A DNA stretch of 64,000 nucleotides, taken from contig NZ_AQXY01000031.1 of the NCBI RefSeq assembly GCF_000376845.1, positions 62,001-126,000 of the forward strand, written 5' to 3'. The notes beneath the pieces are model-generated. The model was given only the letters and a program-made list of their open reading frames with translations, had not been told where the DNA came from and ran no database searches. This document shows, one piece after another, positions 25,818 to 37,767 of this stretch (the stretch's first letter is position 1; each line of letters starts with the position of its first letter). Source of the DNA: Thioalkalivibrio sp. ALE14. GTDB lineage: Bacteria; Pseudomonadota; Gammaproteobacteria; Ectothiorhodospirales; Ectothiorhodospiraceae. A program made the translations under genes and the position numbers.

Positions 25818-28168
25818 CGGAATAGCCTCTCGAACCAGCCCTGCCGGCCGGAATCACTGCCCCGATCACAATCGGCGCGAGTCTCAGGGCCCGAATTCTG
25901 CCAGAACGGCAGCGTCTTCACCGACTCGCAGGCATGGTCATCATTCTCCACCCGCAGCCCGGAGGCGAGGTCGATCCCCTGATAGGCGATCCCGGGGTGC
26001 CCCTCCAGATGCAGGGGCTGGACGCCAATCCCGTCCATGATCTCCGCCCAGACCGGAGCGGCGGAGACCCCGCCGGTCAAGCCGGTCGGGCGATTGTCGT
26101 CCATCCCCAGCCACACCACCGCCACGTGGCGGTCGTCGAAGCCGGCGAACCAGCTATCGCGGAAGTTATTGGTGGTACCGGTCTTGCCCGCCACCACCTG
26201 GCCGTTCAGGCGCGCATCGATCCGGCGCCCGGTTCCCTCGCGCGTGACGTCGTGCAGAGCGTGCATCAGTACCCGAACCGAGCCATCCGACACCGCGCCC
26301 TGCAGCGACAGGCCATAGTGCGAGAGCATCGCGTCGTCCTGGTCCAGCACATCGCGGATGACCCGCGTGCCCGTTGCATAGCCCCCATTGGCGAGCGCCT
26401 GGTAGAGCCCCGCCACCTCCAGCGGAGACAGCTCGATGGCCCCGAGCGCCAGCGAAGGCAGTGGAGCCGGCGTACGCTGCAACCCCAGCGTCTGCAACAG
26501 GCTCACCACCTGGGAAATGCCGATGTCCTCCGCGAGACGCACGGTCGCCACGTTATACGACTGCACCAGGGCCTCCCAGGCTGTAACCGGGCCGCGATAC
26601 TCGCGATCGAAATTCCGCGGTGTCCACGGTTCGCCATGCGGCAGTTGCAGGGTGAGCGGGCTGTCGTCGAGCAGCGTAGCCAGGGTGTAGCGATCCGGAT
26701 TGGTCAAGGCCGCGAGGTAAACGAACGGCTTGATCACGGACCCAACCTGGCGCTGCGCCTCCACCGCCCGGTTGTAGCCGGGATAGCGTGGATTGCGGTC
26801 CCCCACGACCCCCAGCACCTCGCCGGACTGCGGATCCGTCACCACCGCCGCGGCCTGCAGGGCCTCAAGATCCGTCCTGCCTCCACGGCGGCGCACGAGA
26901 TCGTCCACACCCCGCACCAGACGATCCTCCAGGCGCATCTGCACCACCGGGTCCATGGTGGTAAAGATCCGCAGGCCCTCGCTGCGCAGGTCCTCGTCGG
27001 CGTAGTCGGAACGCAACTCCCGGCGCACCAGATCGAGGAACGCCGGGAAGCGGCTGCGCCCTTCCGGCATCACCGGGGACACATCCAGCGCCGTCGCGAG
27101 CGCCCGGTCCACGCGCCCGCGACTGGCAAGCCCGGTCTCCGCCATCGCTTCCAGGACTCGATCCCGGCGCTGTGTGGCCCGCGCGGGAAACCGCCTTGGA
27201 TCGTAGTAACTGGCGCCCCGTGCCAGCCCCACCAGCAGAGCGAGTTGATCCAGGCGCAGCTCGTTCAGCGGACGCTGGTAGTAGAATTGCGCCGCCTGCC
27301 CGAAGCCGTGAATCGCACGCTCGCCGGTCTGGCCCAGGAACACCTCGTTCAGGTAGGCCTCGAGGATCTCCCGCTTGTCGTAGCGATGCTCCAGCAGCAG
27401 CGCCATGACCGCCTCGTTCAGCTTGCGGGTGAGCGTCTGCTCGCGGGTCAGGTAGAAATTCTTGACCAGCTGCTGGGTCAGTGTGCTGCCGCCCTGGACC
27501 GTACGACCGGCGCGCAGATTGGCGAGCGCCGCACGGCCGATACCAACGGGATCGATACCGCGGTGAGACATGAACCGGCGATCCTCGATCGCCAGCAGCG
27601 CCCCGATCAGCTCGCGCGGCACCTCGTCGATATCGACCAGGATGCGGTCCTCCCCGTGGGTCGGATAGATACTGCCGATCAGCAGTGGCTCCACGCGCAT
27701 CAGATCCACGTTGCGCCGATTGGCCTGCTCGGCGACCGACTGCACCCGACCATTCGACAACCGCACCCGAACCGAATGGGCGGGCTCCGCGCCGTCCCCG
27801 AACATGAACGGCCGGGTGGTCAGCCGGGCCACGTTCCCACCGATGTGGAACTCCCCGGGACCGGCCCCGTCGGCCGTCTCGCGATAGTTCAGGGCGCGCA
27901 GCTCCGTCTCCAGCGCATCTGCGGTCAGTGGGCGCCCGGCATACAGTTCCAGCGGTCGCGCATAGACCCGGGCCGGCAGGGCCCAGCGCTGGCCCTCGAA
28001 CCGTTCGCGGATTTCGCGGTCCAGTTGATGGACGTAGACCCCGCCCACCGCCACGACGGCGAGCAGCAATCCGGCCAGGGTCCAGCCACCGGCCCCGAAC
28101 AGACGCCGGAGACGTCCCTTTCGGGCCGGGCTTCGCTTGCGTGGACGTCGAGAGGGCTTTCGCGGCAT
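25814..28168 (-). CDS. mrcB: Penicillin-binding protein 1B
   Basis: This 784-residue bifunctional peptidoglycan synthase is anchored by one membrane helix at about 28-48 after a basic cytoplasmic tail. The UB2H-like region follows, then the GT51 glycosyltransferase with catalytic Glu195 in AIEDRRFMSHRGID and GGSTLTQQLVKNFYL. The transpeptidase has SVIK (Ser477-Lys480), SYN (537-539) and KTG (662-664). The ATG at 28168 gives the short basic tail; the open frame upstream overlaps the divergent gene's leader. It heads the mrcB - TPR - yoaA - tsaB - truD series. Confidence 0.95.
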   Translation of the reverse strand: MPRKPSRRPRKRSPARKGRLRRLFGAGGWTLAGLLLAVVAVGGVYVHQLDREIRERFEGQRWALPARVYARPLELYAGRPLTADALETELRALNYRETADGAGPGEFHIGGNVARLTTRPFMFGDGAEPAHSVRVRLSNGRVQSVAEQANRRNVDLMRVEPLLIGSIYPTHGEDRILVDIDEVPRELIGALLAIEDRRFMSHRGIDPVGIGRAALANLRAGRTVQGGSTLTQQLVKNFYLTREQTLTRKLNEAVMALLLEHRYDKREILEAYLNEVFLGQTGERAIHGFGQAAQFYYQRPLNELRLDQLALLVGLARGASYYDPRRFPARATQRRDRVLEAMAETGLASRGRVDRALATALDVSPVMPEGRSRFPAFLDLVRRELRSDYADEDLRSEGLRIFTTMDPVVQMRLEDRLVRGVDDLVRRRGGRTDLEALQAAAVVTDPQSGEVLGVVGDRNPRYPGYNRAVEAQRQVGSVIKPFVYLAALTNPDRYTLATLLDDSPLTLQLPHGEPWTPRNFDREYRGPVTAWEALVQSYNVATVRLAEDIGISQVVSLLQTLGLQRTPAPLPSLALGAIELSPLEVAGLYQALANGGYATGTRVIRDVLDQDDAMLSHYGLSLQGAVSDGSVRVLMHALHDVTREGTGRRIDARLNGQVVAGKTGTTNNFRDSWFAGFDDRHVAVVWLGMDDNRPTGLTGGVSAAPVWAEIMDGIGVQPLHLEGHPGIAYQGIDLASGLRVENDDHACESVKTLPFWQNSGPETRADCDRGSDSGRQGWFERLFR

Positions 28169-28307
28169 GGCGGGTACGGGACGGGGTGACCAGAACGGCT
28201 GCAATGGTAACCTGACAGACAGGCAAAAACGGGTGCATGGCCGGCGATTCCGGGAAAAACCTGTAGCCCCCGCCACCCCCAACCCCACGTCTCAACGCGG
28301 AGCCTCG

Positions 28308-29870
28308 ATGACCGAACTGGAACAGCACCACACTCGTCTGCGCCACCTGGTCGAGGGCCCCGGGTTTCCCGCGCCGGCGCCCGACCCGAAGACCGTGCGC
28401 ACCATCGAGACGCATATCTCCACCGTGATCCTTGCCGGCGACGACGCCTACAAGTTCAAGAAGCCCCTGGACCTGGACTTCCTGGACTTCTCCACGCTCG
28501 AGGCCCGGCGCCAGTTCTGCGAGACCGAACTGGAGATCAACCGCCGCCTGGCGCCGCAGATTTATCTCGAGGTCGTCACCCTGAATGGCGACGACGCGAG
28601 CCCGGTCATCAACGGACCGGGCCCCATCCTCGATTACGCCGTACACATGCGCCGGTTCGACCGCGAACGCCAGCTGGACCGACTGCTGGAGCAGGACCGG
28701 CTGCCGGCGGCCGCCATGGAGGCACTGGGTCACTACATCGCTGCCTTCCACGAGCGAACCGAACGCACCGACACCCGTTCCGAATACGGCACGGTGGACG
28801 CCGCTACCCAACCGATGCTGGACAACTTCCCGGCCCTGGAAAAGGCCGTCACAGGTGCGGCCGATCGCGCACGACTCGAACGACTGGAGGCCTGGACCCG
28901 ATCGGAAATCAATCGCCTTCAGCCTCATCTTCAGAAAAGACATGATGACGGATACGTCCGCCATGGTCATGGCGACCTGCATCTGGGCAACCTGGTGTAC
29001 GTCGACGACGAGGACGGGAACGAGGTCCCGGTCGCGTTCGACGCCATCGAGTTCGACCCCGCCCTGCGCTGGATCGACGTGATCTCCGAGATCGCCTTTA
29101 CCACCATGGACCTTCTGGCGCGGCAGTCCCGGGCCCATGCCTGGCGGCTGCTGAACGCCTATCTGGAGGGCCGCGAGGACTTCGACGGGCTCGCCCTGCT
29201 GCCGCTGTACCAGGTCTACCGAGCCCTGATCCGCGCCAAGGTCCAGGGCATTCATGGCGCCGAGGCCCAGCTCCCCTCCGACGAGCAGGCCGCCCACAAG
29301 GCCGAGATGGGCCGCTACCTCGCGCTGGCCGACCGCCTGACCGAACGCGGGGCCCCGCGGCTGATCCTGATGCATGGGGTCTCCGGCAGCGGCAAGACCG
29401 TGATCAGTACCCAGGTGCTGGAGGCCCTGGGCGCCGTGCGCCTGCGCTCCGATATTGAACGCAAGCGCATGCCCACGCCGGTCGACTACAGCGACTCCGG
29501 GCGCGCCCGGATCTACGACCACCTGCACGCGCGGGCAGATCAGCTGCTTTCGCTGGGTCTCACCGTGGTGGTGGATGCCACCTTCCTGTCACGCGACCAG
29601 CGGGCGCCATTCCAGGCCCTGGCGCGCAAGCATTCCGCCGGCTTTGCAGTGGTGGCCTGCCGCGCACACGAGACCATCCTGCGCGAGCGCCTGGAACAAC
29701 GGGCCCGCGCGGGCCGCGATGCCTCGGACGCGGGCATCGAAGTCATGGAGAAACAACAGCCGCAGCAGGAATGGCCCTCCGACGACGAAGGCTGCATCGA
29801 GGTCGCCCCGGAGGCCCCATTGGATCCCGATGCCCTCGCGCGCCAATTGCTGCGCCCCGTCGCATCCTGA
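28308..29870 (+). CDS. Aminoglycoside-phosphotransferase-like kinase fused to P-loop ATPase
   Basis: This 520-residue protein joins two nucleotide-using domains. Residues about 25-340 form an APH/choline-kinase-like domain with catalytic HGDLHLGN at 221-228 and FDAIEFDPALRWIDV as the metal-binding region. Residues about 350-515 form a small P-loop kinase with Walker A GVSGSGKT (357-364) and VVDATFLSRDQR. Such fusions are widespread in proteobacteria; the substrate is unknown, and resistance is only one of several possibilities. It is divergent from mrcB. Confidence 0.87.
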   Translation: MTELEQHHTRLRHLVEGPGFPAPAPDPKTVRTIETHISTVILAGDDAYKFKKPLDLDFLDFSTLEARRQFCETELEINRRLAPQIYLEVVTLNGDDASPVINGPGPILDYAVHMRRFDRERQLDRLLEQDRLPAAAMEALGHYIAAFHERTERTDTRSEYGTVDAATQPMLDNFPALEKAVTGAADRARLERLEAWTRSEINRLQPHLQKRHDDGYVRHGHGDLHLGNLVYVDDEDGNEVPVAFDAIEFDPALRWIDVISEIAFTTMDLLARQSRAHAWRLLNAYLEGREDFDGLALLPLYQVYRALIRAKVQGIHGAEAQLPSDEQAAHKAEMGRYLALADRLTERGAPRLILMHGVSGSGKTVISTQVLEALGAVRLRSDIERKRMPTPVDYSDSGRARIYDHLHARADQLLSLGLTVVVDATFLSRDQRAPFQALARKHSAGFAVVACRAHETILRERLEQRARAGRDASDAGIEVMEKQQPQQEWPSDDEGCIEVAPEAPLDPDALARQLLRPVAS

Positions 29871-30010
29871 GCGACCGGGTACAATCGCACATGGACAGGC
29901 CGCCGAAAGGTCCTCAACATAACGGGATCGCGGCACTGAAGCGTTGCTGGCGGAGCAGTCGGTTGAATCGTCCCGCTCGCGCCGACACCCCACAATCCGC
30001 AGGAGTTCCC

Positions 30011-30808
30011 ATGCAGCCTCGTTCCGGCCCGCTCGCCCATCTCCGCCAGGCACTCGCGCCCATCGCCGCGTGCGGGCTCCTCACGCTCGGCACTGTCGCC
30101 CAGGCCGACGCGCTCCTGCACTACGTGGACGACGAGGGCCTTGAGAGCCAGATCCTGGTACGCGGCGATATCGTTCGCATGGAACTCAACGAGTCCATCA
30201 GCGGCACCTCGGGCTATATGCTGTTTGACGCCACGACCGACCAGTTGACCGTCGTGGACGACACGGAGCAGACCTACACGCCGCTGACACGCGAGGTCAT
30301 GGATCAGCAGATGCGCGCGATGACCGACATGGTCAGCGACCTGCGGCGCCAGATGGAGCAACTCCCGCCCGAGGTGCGCGCGCAGCTCGAAGAGCAGCTG
30401 GGCATCGGCGCCGAGGGCTTCGACGCCGAGATCGACACCCGTGCCACCGACCGGCAGCGGGCGATCGGGGACTTCGTCTGCGACGACTACGAGGTCCTGA
30501 TCGACGGGAACGTGCAAAGCACCGTCTGCGTCGCACAACCCGATGCCCTGGGGCTTCGGCAGGATGACTTCGCCACCCTCGGCGGTCTGATGGACCGGCT
30601 GTACGAACTGTCCCTGAGTGCCCTGGAGGCCGGTGGGCCCATGGCCTCGCAGATGGGTGCCTCCCTGCTTCCGCGGGTCGACGGCATCCCGCTGGAGGTC
30701 AGCGAGCAGGACGGTGTCACCACTCGCCTGGCGGGCATCTCCACGGACGACCTGAGCCCCGAGCTCTTCACCGTTCCCGACAGCTATGCCGAACGCGATC
30801 TCTTCTGA
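30011..30808 (+). CDS. Exported protein of unknown function
   Basis: This 265-residue protein has a signal peptide (about residues 1-31, ending TVAQADA) and no membrane helix after it. The body contains a beta-rich start (LLHYVDDEGLESQILVRGDIVRM), a Met/Gln-rich helical stretch around 100-125, and two cysteines in FVCDDYEVLIDGNVQSTVCV that could form a disulfide. It resembles DUF4412-like periplasmic proteins but I cannot assign it firmly. AGGAG precedes the ATG. The next gene (NlpC/P60 lipoprotein) begins inside its end, overlapping by 23 bases, so the two are co-expressed in the envelope. Confidence 0.8.
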   Translation: MQPRSGPLAHLRQALAPIAACGLLTLGTVAQADALLHYVDDEGLESQILVRGDIVRMELNESISGTSGYMLFDATTDQLTVVDDTEQTYTPLTREVMDQQMRAMTDMVSDLRRQMEQLPPEVRAQLEEQLGIGAEGFDAEIDTRATDRQRAIGDFVCDDYEVLIDGNVQSTVCVAQPDALGLRQDDFATLGGLMDRLYELSLSALEAGGPMASQMGASLLPRVDGIPLEVSEQDGVTTRLAGISTDDLSPELFTVPDSYAERDLF

Positions 30809-31340
30809 CCGCGTCCGGTCCCGACTGGCACTGGTGCTTACCGGATCCGGCCTCGCGTTCCTCGCGGCCTGCAGCACAGGCCCCGAACCGCGCGAGTCCG
30901 GTTCAGTCTCAACCATTGCCACACCCCAGTCCCTGCCCGAAGGCCCGATGAGCCCCGCGCCGGAGGCCGGCCTGGAGCGCTCGGAGGTCGTACTCACCGC
31001 CCTCGGCCATCTCGATACGCCCTACCGCTATGGCGGCACCGACGCCTCAGGACTGGACTGCTCCGCGCTCGTCCAGCGCGCCTACAGGGAGGCGGGCCGC
31101 AGCGTTCCCCGCACCACCCGCGATCAGGCCCGCGCCGCCACGCGCCGTGACGGGTCGCCCACGCCGGGCGATGTGGTCTTCTTCGCCATCAGCGGGAATC
31201 AAATCGACCACGTCGGGGTCTACGTGGGTGACGGGCGCTTCGTGCATGCCCCGAGCTCCCGCGGACAGGTCCGCATCGAACATCTCGACAATCCGTACTG
31301 GGCGCCGCGCACGCGCTTTGCCGGCCATTTCTTCGACTGA
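30786..31340 (+). CDS. NlpC/P60-family lipoprotein (cell-wall endopeptidase)
   Basis: This 184-residue protein has lipobox LAAC with Cys29, a linker to about residue 63, and an NlpC/P60 cysteine peptidase domain. The catalytic Cys92 lies in GLDCSALVQ, His142 in DHVGVYVGDG and His154 in FVHAPS. Family members such as Spr/MepS cut D-Glu-mDAP or mDAP-mDAP bonds in peptidoglycan. It overlaps the preceding exported protein gene by 23 bases. Outer-membrane anchoring is likely because no inner-membrane retention Asp follows the Cys. Confidence 0.92.
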   Translation: MPNAISSDRVRSRLALVLTGSGLAFLAACSTGPEPRESGSVSTIATPQSLPEGPMSPAPEAGLERSEVVLTALGHLDTPYRYGGTDASGLDCSALVQRAYREAGRSVPRTTRDQARAATRRDGSPTPGDVVFFAISGNQIDHVGVYVGDGRFVHAPSSRGQVRIEHLDNPYWAPRTRFAGHFFD

Positions 31341-31432
31341 CGACACATGCCTTTCGCGGGCGGCACCCCGGTTCGGGCACCGGCCCCACCTCCGCTACAC
31401 TGCCAGCACCAACCAAGACAAAGGAAGGAACC

Positions 31433-31951
31433 ATGAAGACACTCACCGGCATCTCGCGCACCCTGCGCCATTCGACCCTGGCGATCGGGCTCGGCCTTGG
31501 GCTCGCCGTCGCGGGCACGGCCAGCGCCTACGAGACGTTCATGGAGACCGACGAACGCGTCATCTTCAAGACCGAAGGCGAATACGACTTCTACTTCGAG
31601 ATGGTCGAAGAGGCCATCACGGCCGAAGGGCTGGTGATCAACAACGTCGGCTATATCGCGAACATGCTGGACCGCACCGCCGGACAGGAGAGCGGCGAGG
31701 GGATCTACCTCAATGGCAACTCGGTCGACTTCTGCAGTGCGACCTATTCCCGCGCCACCATGGAGGCCGACCCGCACAACATGGTGTTCTGTCCCTACAT
31801 CATCACGGTTTACGAACTCACCGACGAGCCCGGCACCGTCTACATGGGCTACACGCCCGTCCCTGAAGTGGGTGACGAGGAGTCGAAAGAAAGCCTTCGC
31901 GCCGTGAACGATCTGGTCGAGCGAATCATCAAGGAAGCGCTGGCCTTCTGA
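31433..31951 (+). CDS. Exported DUF302 protein
   Basis: This 172-residue protein has a signal peptide (about 1-32, ending GTASA) and a DUF302 domain. EYDFYFEMVEEAITAEGLVI is the first helix-strand, and DFCSATYSRATMEADPHNMVFCPYIITVYEL is the conserved core, with two cysteines. DUF302 folds are found in sulfur oxidisers and other proteobacteria with no fixed function. AAGGAAGG precedes the ATG. A second, divergent DUF302 gene is at 49624-50142. Confidence 0.87.
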   Translation: MKTLTGISRTLRHSTLAIGLGLGLAVAGTASAYETFMETDERVIFKTEGEYDFYFEMVEEAITAEGLVINNVGYIANMLDRTAGQESGEGIYLNGNSVDFCSATYSRATMEADPHNMVFCPYIITVYELTDEPGTVYMGYTPVPEVGDEESKESLRAVNDLVERIIKEALAF

Positions 31952-31977
31952 GACCACCCCCGGAATACGCGCTCACG

Positions 31978-32013
31978 AAAACGCCCGGCGGCCTCTCGGC
32001 CCCGGGCGTTTTT
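31978..32013. terminator. Bidirectional terminator between DUF302 and secF genes
   Basis: The stem AAACGCCCGG/CCGGGCGTTT has A and T tracts on both sides, so it can end transcription of the plus-strand DUF302 gene and of the minus-strand secD-secF operon. Confidence 0.85.
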
Positions 32014-32057
32014 CATTCCGCGCGGCGTAGTGCGTGGCACCACCTCGGACGCGGCAC

Positions 32058-33005
32058 TCAGGGCGTCTGGTCTTCTTCCGCCCCTTCCTTCTTTACCGGC
32101 AGCAGTACCTGGCGATCCACCCCAAGCATCAGCGCCGCCGTCGCGGCAATGAAGATGGAGGAGTACGTGCCGACGATGACCCCGATGATCAGCGCAACCG
32201 AGAAATTCTGCAGCGCCGCCCCCCCGAGGAACGCGAGCGAGAACAGCACGAGCAGAGTCGTTGCACTGGTCACGATCGTACGCGCCAGGGTCTTGTTCAC
32301 CGCGTTGTTCATCACCTGCTCGGTCCCCTGCTTGCGCAGGACCCGGAAGTTCTCGCGTATTCGGTCATACACCACGATGGTGTCATTCAGCGAGTAGCCG
32401 ATCACGGCTAGTACCGCCGCGAGCACACCCAGATCGAATTCCAGCTGCAGCAGCGAGAAGATCCCCAGAGTAATCAGCACGTCATGCACCAGCGCCAGCA
32501 CCGACCCGATCGAGAAGCGCCACTCGAAACGCACCGCCACATAGATCAGGATCCCGGCCAGGGCGTAGATCATCGCCAGGCCACCCTGTTCGCGCAGCTC
32601 CTCCCCCACTGCGGGGCCGACGAACTCCACCCGGCGCAGGTCCGGATCCTCCGGGCCACCATCCCGCAAGGCGTTCAACACCCGGTTGGACAGCATGGCC
32701 GGGTTGTCGTCGTCCTCGCTTGGCGGCAGACGGATCAGTACATCCCGGGAGGTGCCAAAGGTCTGCACCTGCGCGCCGGCGTAGCCGGCGGCCGACAGGG
32801 TTTCGCGGATCGGATCCAGCTCGACCGCCTCGGGATAGCCCACTTCCACCAGGGTGCCCCCGGTGAAGTCGATCCCGAAATTCAGCCCGCGGGTCGCGAG
32901 CAGCGCCACCGAAACGAGGATCAGGACCAGCGAGATCGCGATCGTGATCTTGCGCTTGCCCAAAAAATCGATGTTCGATTCAGCGAAATTCAGATGCGGA
33001 AGCAT
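32058..33005 (-). CDS. secF: Protein translocase subunit SecF
   Basis: This 315-residue inner-membrane RND-type subunit works with SecD and YajC to use proton-motive force in late protein export. GLNFGIDFTGGTLVEV is the first periplasmic-domain hallmark; TM4-TM6 contain VLALVHDVLITLGIFSLL and IGYSLNDTIVVYDRIREN. Length is normal. It starts 15 bases after secD and ends the queA-tgt-yajC-secD-secF operon. Confidence 0.97.
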   Translation of the reverse strand: MLPHLNFAESNIDFLGKRKITIAISLVLILVSVALLATRGLNFGIDFTGGTLVEVGYPEAVELDPIRETLSAAGYAGAQVQTFGTSRDVLIRLPPSEDDDNPAMLSNRVLNALRDGGPEDPDLRRVEFVGPAVGEELREQGGLAMIYALAGILIYVAVRFEWRFSIGSVLALVHDVLITLGIFSLLQLEFDLGVLAAVLAVIGYSLNDTIVVYDRIRENFRVLRKQGTEQVMNNAVNKTLARTIVTSATTLLVLFSLAFLGGAALQNFSVALIIGVIVGTYSSIFIAATAALMLGVDRQVLLPVKKEGAEEDQTP

Positions 33006-33020
33006 GTTTTATCTCCGCGC

Positions 33021-34889
33021 TCAGATGGCCAGGCGCGTCAGCCGGCGCTGGCGCCCGTAGGTCAGATTGACGATTGCGCGGGTCACGATGATCGCGGTGA
33101 ACATCGACGCGATGATGCCGATCGACAGCGTGATGGCGAAGCCCTTGATCGGACCGGTGCCGAACAGGAACAGCACCAGCGCCGCAATCAGGGTGGTCAC
33201 GTTGGCGTCCGCGATGGTCGTGAATGCCCGGTCATAGCCCGACGAGATCGCCGCCTGGGGTGACAGTCCGTTGCGTATCTCCTCGCGTATGCGCTCGAAG
33301 ATCAGCACGTTCGCATCCACCGCCATGCCAACCGTGAGCACGATCCCGGCAATGCCCGGCAAGGTCAGTGTTGCCTGCAACATCGACAACACCGATACGA
33401 TGAAGATCAGATTAAGCGCCAGCGCCACGTTCGCGATCAGGCCGAAGACGCGGTAGTACAGGACCATGAAGATCATCACCGCGATGAACCCGATGACCAC
33501 CGACTGCATGCCGCGATCGATGTTCTCCTGCCCCAGGCTCGGCCCCACCGTGCGCTCTTCCACGATGGACATCGGCGCTGCCAGCGCACCGGCGCGCAGC
33601 AGCAGTGCCAGGTTGCGCGCCTCTCGGGTACTGTCCAGCCCGGAGATCTGGAAACGCCGGCCCAGTGGCTCATTGATGCGCGCGACGTTGATGACCTCCT
33701 CGCTGCGCGAGGTGCGCAGGACCTGTTCGCCGTCTTCTTCCACCGTCTCGGTGGTGGTCTCGATGAACACCGAGGCCATCAGGCGACCCACGTTGTCCGA
33801 GGTCACCCGCGAGAAGATCCGGGCGCCCTGTCCGTCGAGGTTGATGAACACGGCGGGACCGCCGGTGTCCTGGGCAATACCTGAGGAGGCATCGGTGATG
33901 TAGTCGCCGGTCAGCATGACCTGCCGCTGCAGCAGGACCGGCGTTCCGTCTCGCTCGTGGTACAGGCGGGTGCCGGAAGGCGCACGACCGGTCTGGTCGG
34001 CCTCCATCGGATCACCGGCCTCGGAGACGAGACGGAATTCCAGCGTGGCGGTCGCGCCCAGCACTTCCTTCGCCCGCGCAGTGTCCTGCACGCCCGGTAG
34101 CTGCACGACGATGCGGTTCTCGCCCTGCTGCGCAATGATCGGCTCGGCCACACCCAGCTCATCCACGCGCGAGCGCAGGGTGGAGATGTTCTGCTGCAGG
34201 GCCTGACGACGTAGTTCGGTCAGATGATCATCGTTCAGGGTCCCGACCATGCGAATCGTGTCACCGGAACCGCGCACTTCCCACTCGAGTTCGCCACGGT
34301 ATTCCCGCGTCAGCCAGCTCTCGGCGGCCTCGTAATTGGCCTCGTTCGCGAACAGAACCGTGAGGTCGCTGGAACTGCGCTCGATGGTGTCGAAGCTCAG
34401 GCGCTCGTCACGCATGCGCCCGCGGAGCTCATTCGAGTAGCGTTCCATCGCCGTGCCGATGACCGCCTCCAGGTCCACCTCCATCAGGAAGTGCACCCCG
34501 CCGCGCAGGTCCAGGCCCAGCGCCATCGGCTGGCCGTTGATGGCACGCAGCCAGTTCGGCGTAGCCGGGGCCAGGTTCAGCGCCACCGTATGATTGTCAT
34601 CCAGGGCATCACGCAGGATTCCGGCAGCCAGCGACTGCTCGTCGGTCGTCTCGAAGCGCAGCAGCAGCTGGCCGTCGTCCTGCTCCTCGACGTGTTTCGG
34701 CGTCACGCCCTGAGCACCCAGGATGGTGCCCATCAGCTCCCGGATGTTTTCGTCGATCTCGCCGGTCACCGGATTGCCGATCTGGACCGACGGATCCTCC
34801 GGGAACAGGTTGGGCGCGGCATACAGACCCGCGCCCAGGACGACCACGACGATCAGGGCGTACAGCCACGCCGGATAGGAATTGCGCAT
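33021..34889 (-). CDS. secD: Protein translocase subunit SecD
   Basis: This 622-residue partner of SecF has one N-terminal helix, a large periplasmic P1 domain (about residues 30-440) beginning with GLDLRGGVHFLMEV at about 128, and five C-terminal helices with GMAVDANVLIFERIREE. Substrate handling is by the P1 head; proton flow uses the conserved Asp in TM4. It starts 33 bases after yajC. Confidence 0.97.
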   Translation of the reverse strand: MRNSYPAWLYALIVVVVLGAGLYAAPNLFPEDPSVQIGNPVTGEIDENIRELMGTILGAQGVTPKHVEEQDDGQLLLRFETTDEQSLAAGILRDALDDNHTVALNLAPATPNWLRAINGQPMALGLDLRGGVHFLMEVDLEAVIGTAMERYSNELRGRMRDERLSFDTIERSSSDLTVLFANEANYEAAESWLTREYRGELEWEVRGSGDTIRMVGTLNDDHLTELRRQALQQNISTLRSRVDELGVAEPIIAQQGENRIVVQLPGVQDTARAKEVLGATATLEFRLVSEAGDPMEADQTGRAPSGTRLYHERDGTPVLLQRQVMLTGDYITDASSGIAQDTGGPAVFINLDGQGARIFSRVTSDNVGRLMASVFIETTTETVEEDGEQVLRTSRSEEVINVARINEPLGRRFQISGLDSTREARNLALLLRAGALAAPMSIVEERTVGPSLGQENIDRGMQSVVIGFIAVMIFMVLYYRVFGLIANVALALNLIFIVSVLSMLQATLTLPGIAGIVLTVGMAVDANVLIFERIREEIRNGLSPQAAISSGYDRAFTTIADANVTTLIAALVLFLFGTGPIKGFAITLSIGIIASMFTAIIVTRAIVNLTYGRQRRLTRLAI

Positions 34890-34922
34890 ATCGAGGACCT
34901 TGCGGGGACGCTGACGGGGCGT

Positions 34923-35252
34923 TTAGAGGTCTTTGAGCGTGCCCTTGGGCATCACGGAGGCAACTGACTGCTTCTGCACGGCCACATTCACGCCATCGGC
35001 AATGTCGACCTTGATGAAGTCATCGCTGACCTCGGTGATCTTGCCGGCCACACCCCCGTTGGTGACGATCTCGTCGCCCTTGGACAGGGCCTCGACCATG
35101 TTGCGATGTTCCTTCGCACGCTTGCTCTGCGGGCGGATGATCAGGAAGTACATGATCGCGAAGAAGATGATGATCATGATCAGGAACTCGATCATGCCAC
35201 CGCCGGCGGCTCCACCTTCCTGGGCATGCGCTGAAGAAATCAGAAAGTCCAT
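34923..35252 (-). CDS. yajC: Preprotein translocase subunit YajC
   Basis: This 109-residue protein has one membrane helix at about 20-39 (MIEFLIMIIIFFAIMYFLII) followed by RPQSKRAKEHRNMVEALSKGDEIVT, the family hallmark, and a small cytoplasmic domain. YajC binds SecDF and AcrB. It is in the standard place between tgt and secD. Confidence 0.96.
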   Translation of the reverse strand: MDFLISSAHAQEGGAAGGGMIEFLIMIIIFFAIMYFLIIRPQSKRAKEHRNMVEALSKGDEIVTNGGVAGKITEVSDDFIKVDIADGVNVAVQKQSVASVMPKGTLKDL

Positions 35253-35336
35253 CGAAACACTCCGTCTCTCGGTTCAGGTGCGTGCGCCGGCCGCCTGCAA
35301 AAAGGTCGCCCGCCGGCGCGAAAAATAACGCGCGGA

Positions 35337-37518
<2,182 letters not shown>

Positions 37519-37579
37519 GGCGCGCGATCCTACCATGCGGGAATCTCACTGGCGCGGCCCCCTGCGCCCCCGAGGCCGT

Positions 37580-37607
37580 TTGTGCCGCAAGAAACCTGCG
37601 CTACACT
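37580..37607 (+). promoter_or_regulatory. Promoter of tRNA-Leu (and tRNA-Thr)
   Basis: TTGTGC (37580-37585) and TACACT (37602-37607) are 16 bases apart. The tRNA-Leu 5' end lies 13 bases after the -10, consistent with a short leader removed by RNase P. Confidence 0.55.
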
Positions 37608-37619
37608 AGCGCCCCACAA

Positions 37620-37706
37620 GCCGGGATGGCGGAACTGGTAGACGCGCCGGACTCAAAATCCGGTTCTGGCAACAGAGTGCGAGTTCGATTCTCGCTCCCG
37701 GCACCA
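37620..37706 (+). tRNA. tRNA-Leu (anticodon CAA)
   Basis: The 87-base cloverleaf has acceptor GCCGGGA/TCCCGGC, the anticodon loop CTCAAAA with anticodon CAA (37655-37657), a long variable arm typical of leucine tRNAs, T-loop GTTCGATTC, and an encoded CCA. It reads UUG codons. Confidence 0.95.
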
Positions 37707-37767
37707 TTTTTCTAACGGGCCCTCCGCCAGGCCCGCACTCCGGGGAATCCGCTTTCCCCAACACCAG

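Noticed and set aside
26865-29528. An 887-codon minus-strand frame spanning mrcB and the kinase fusion
   Set aside because: It is a shadow frame crossing two divergent, well-supported genes.
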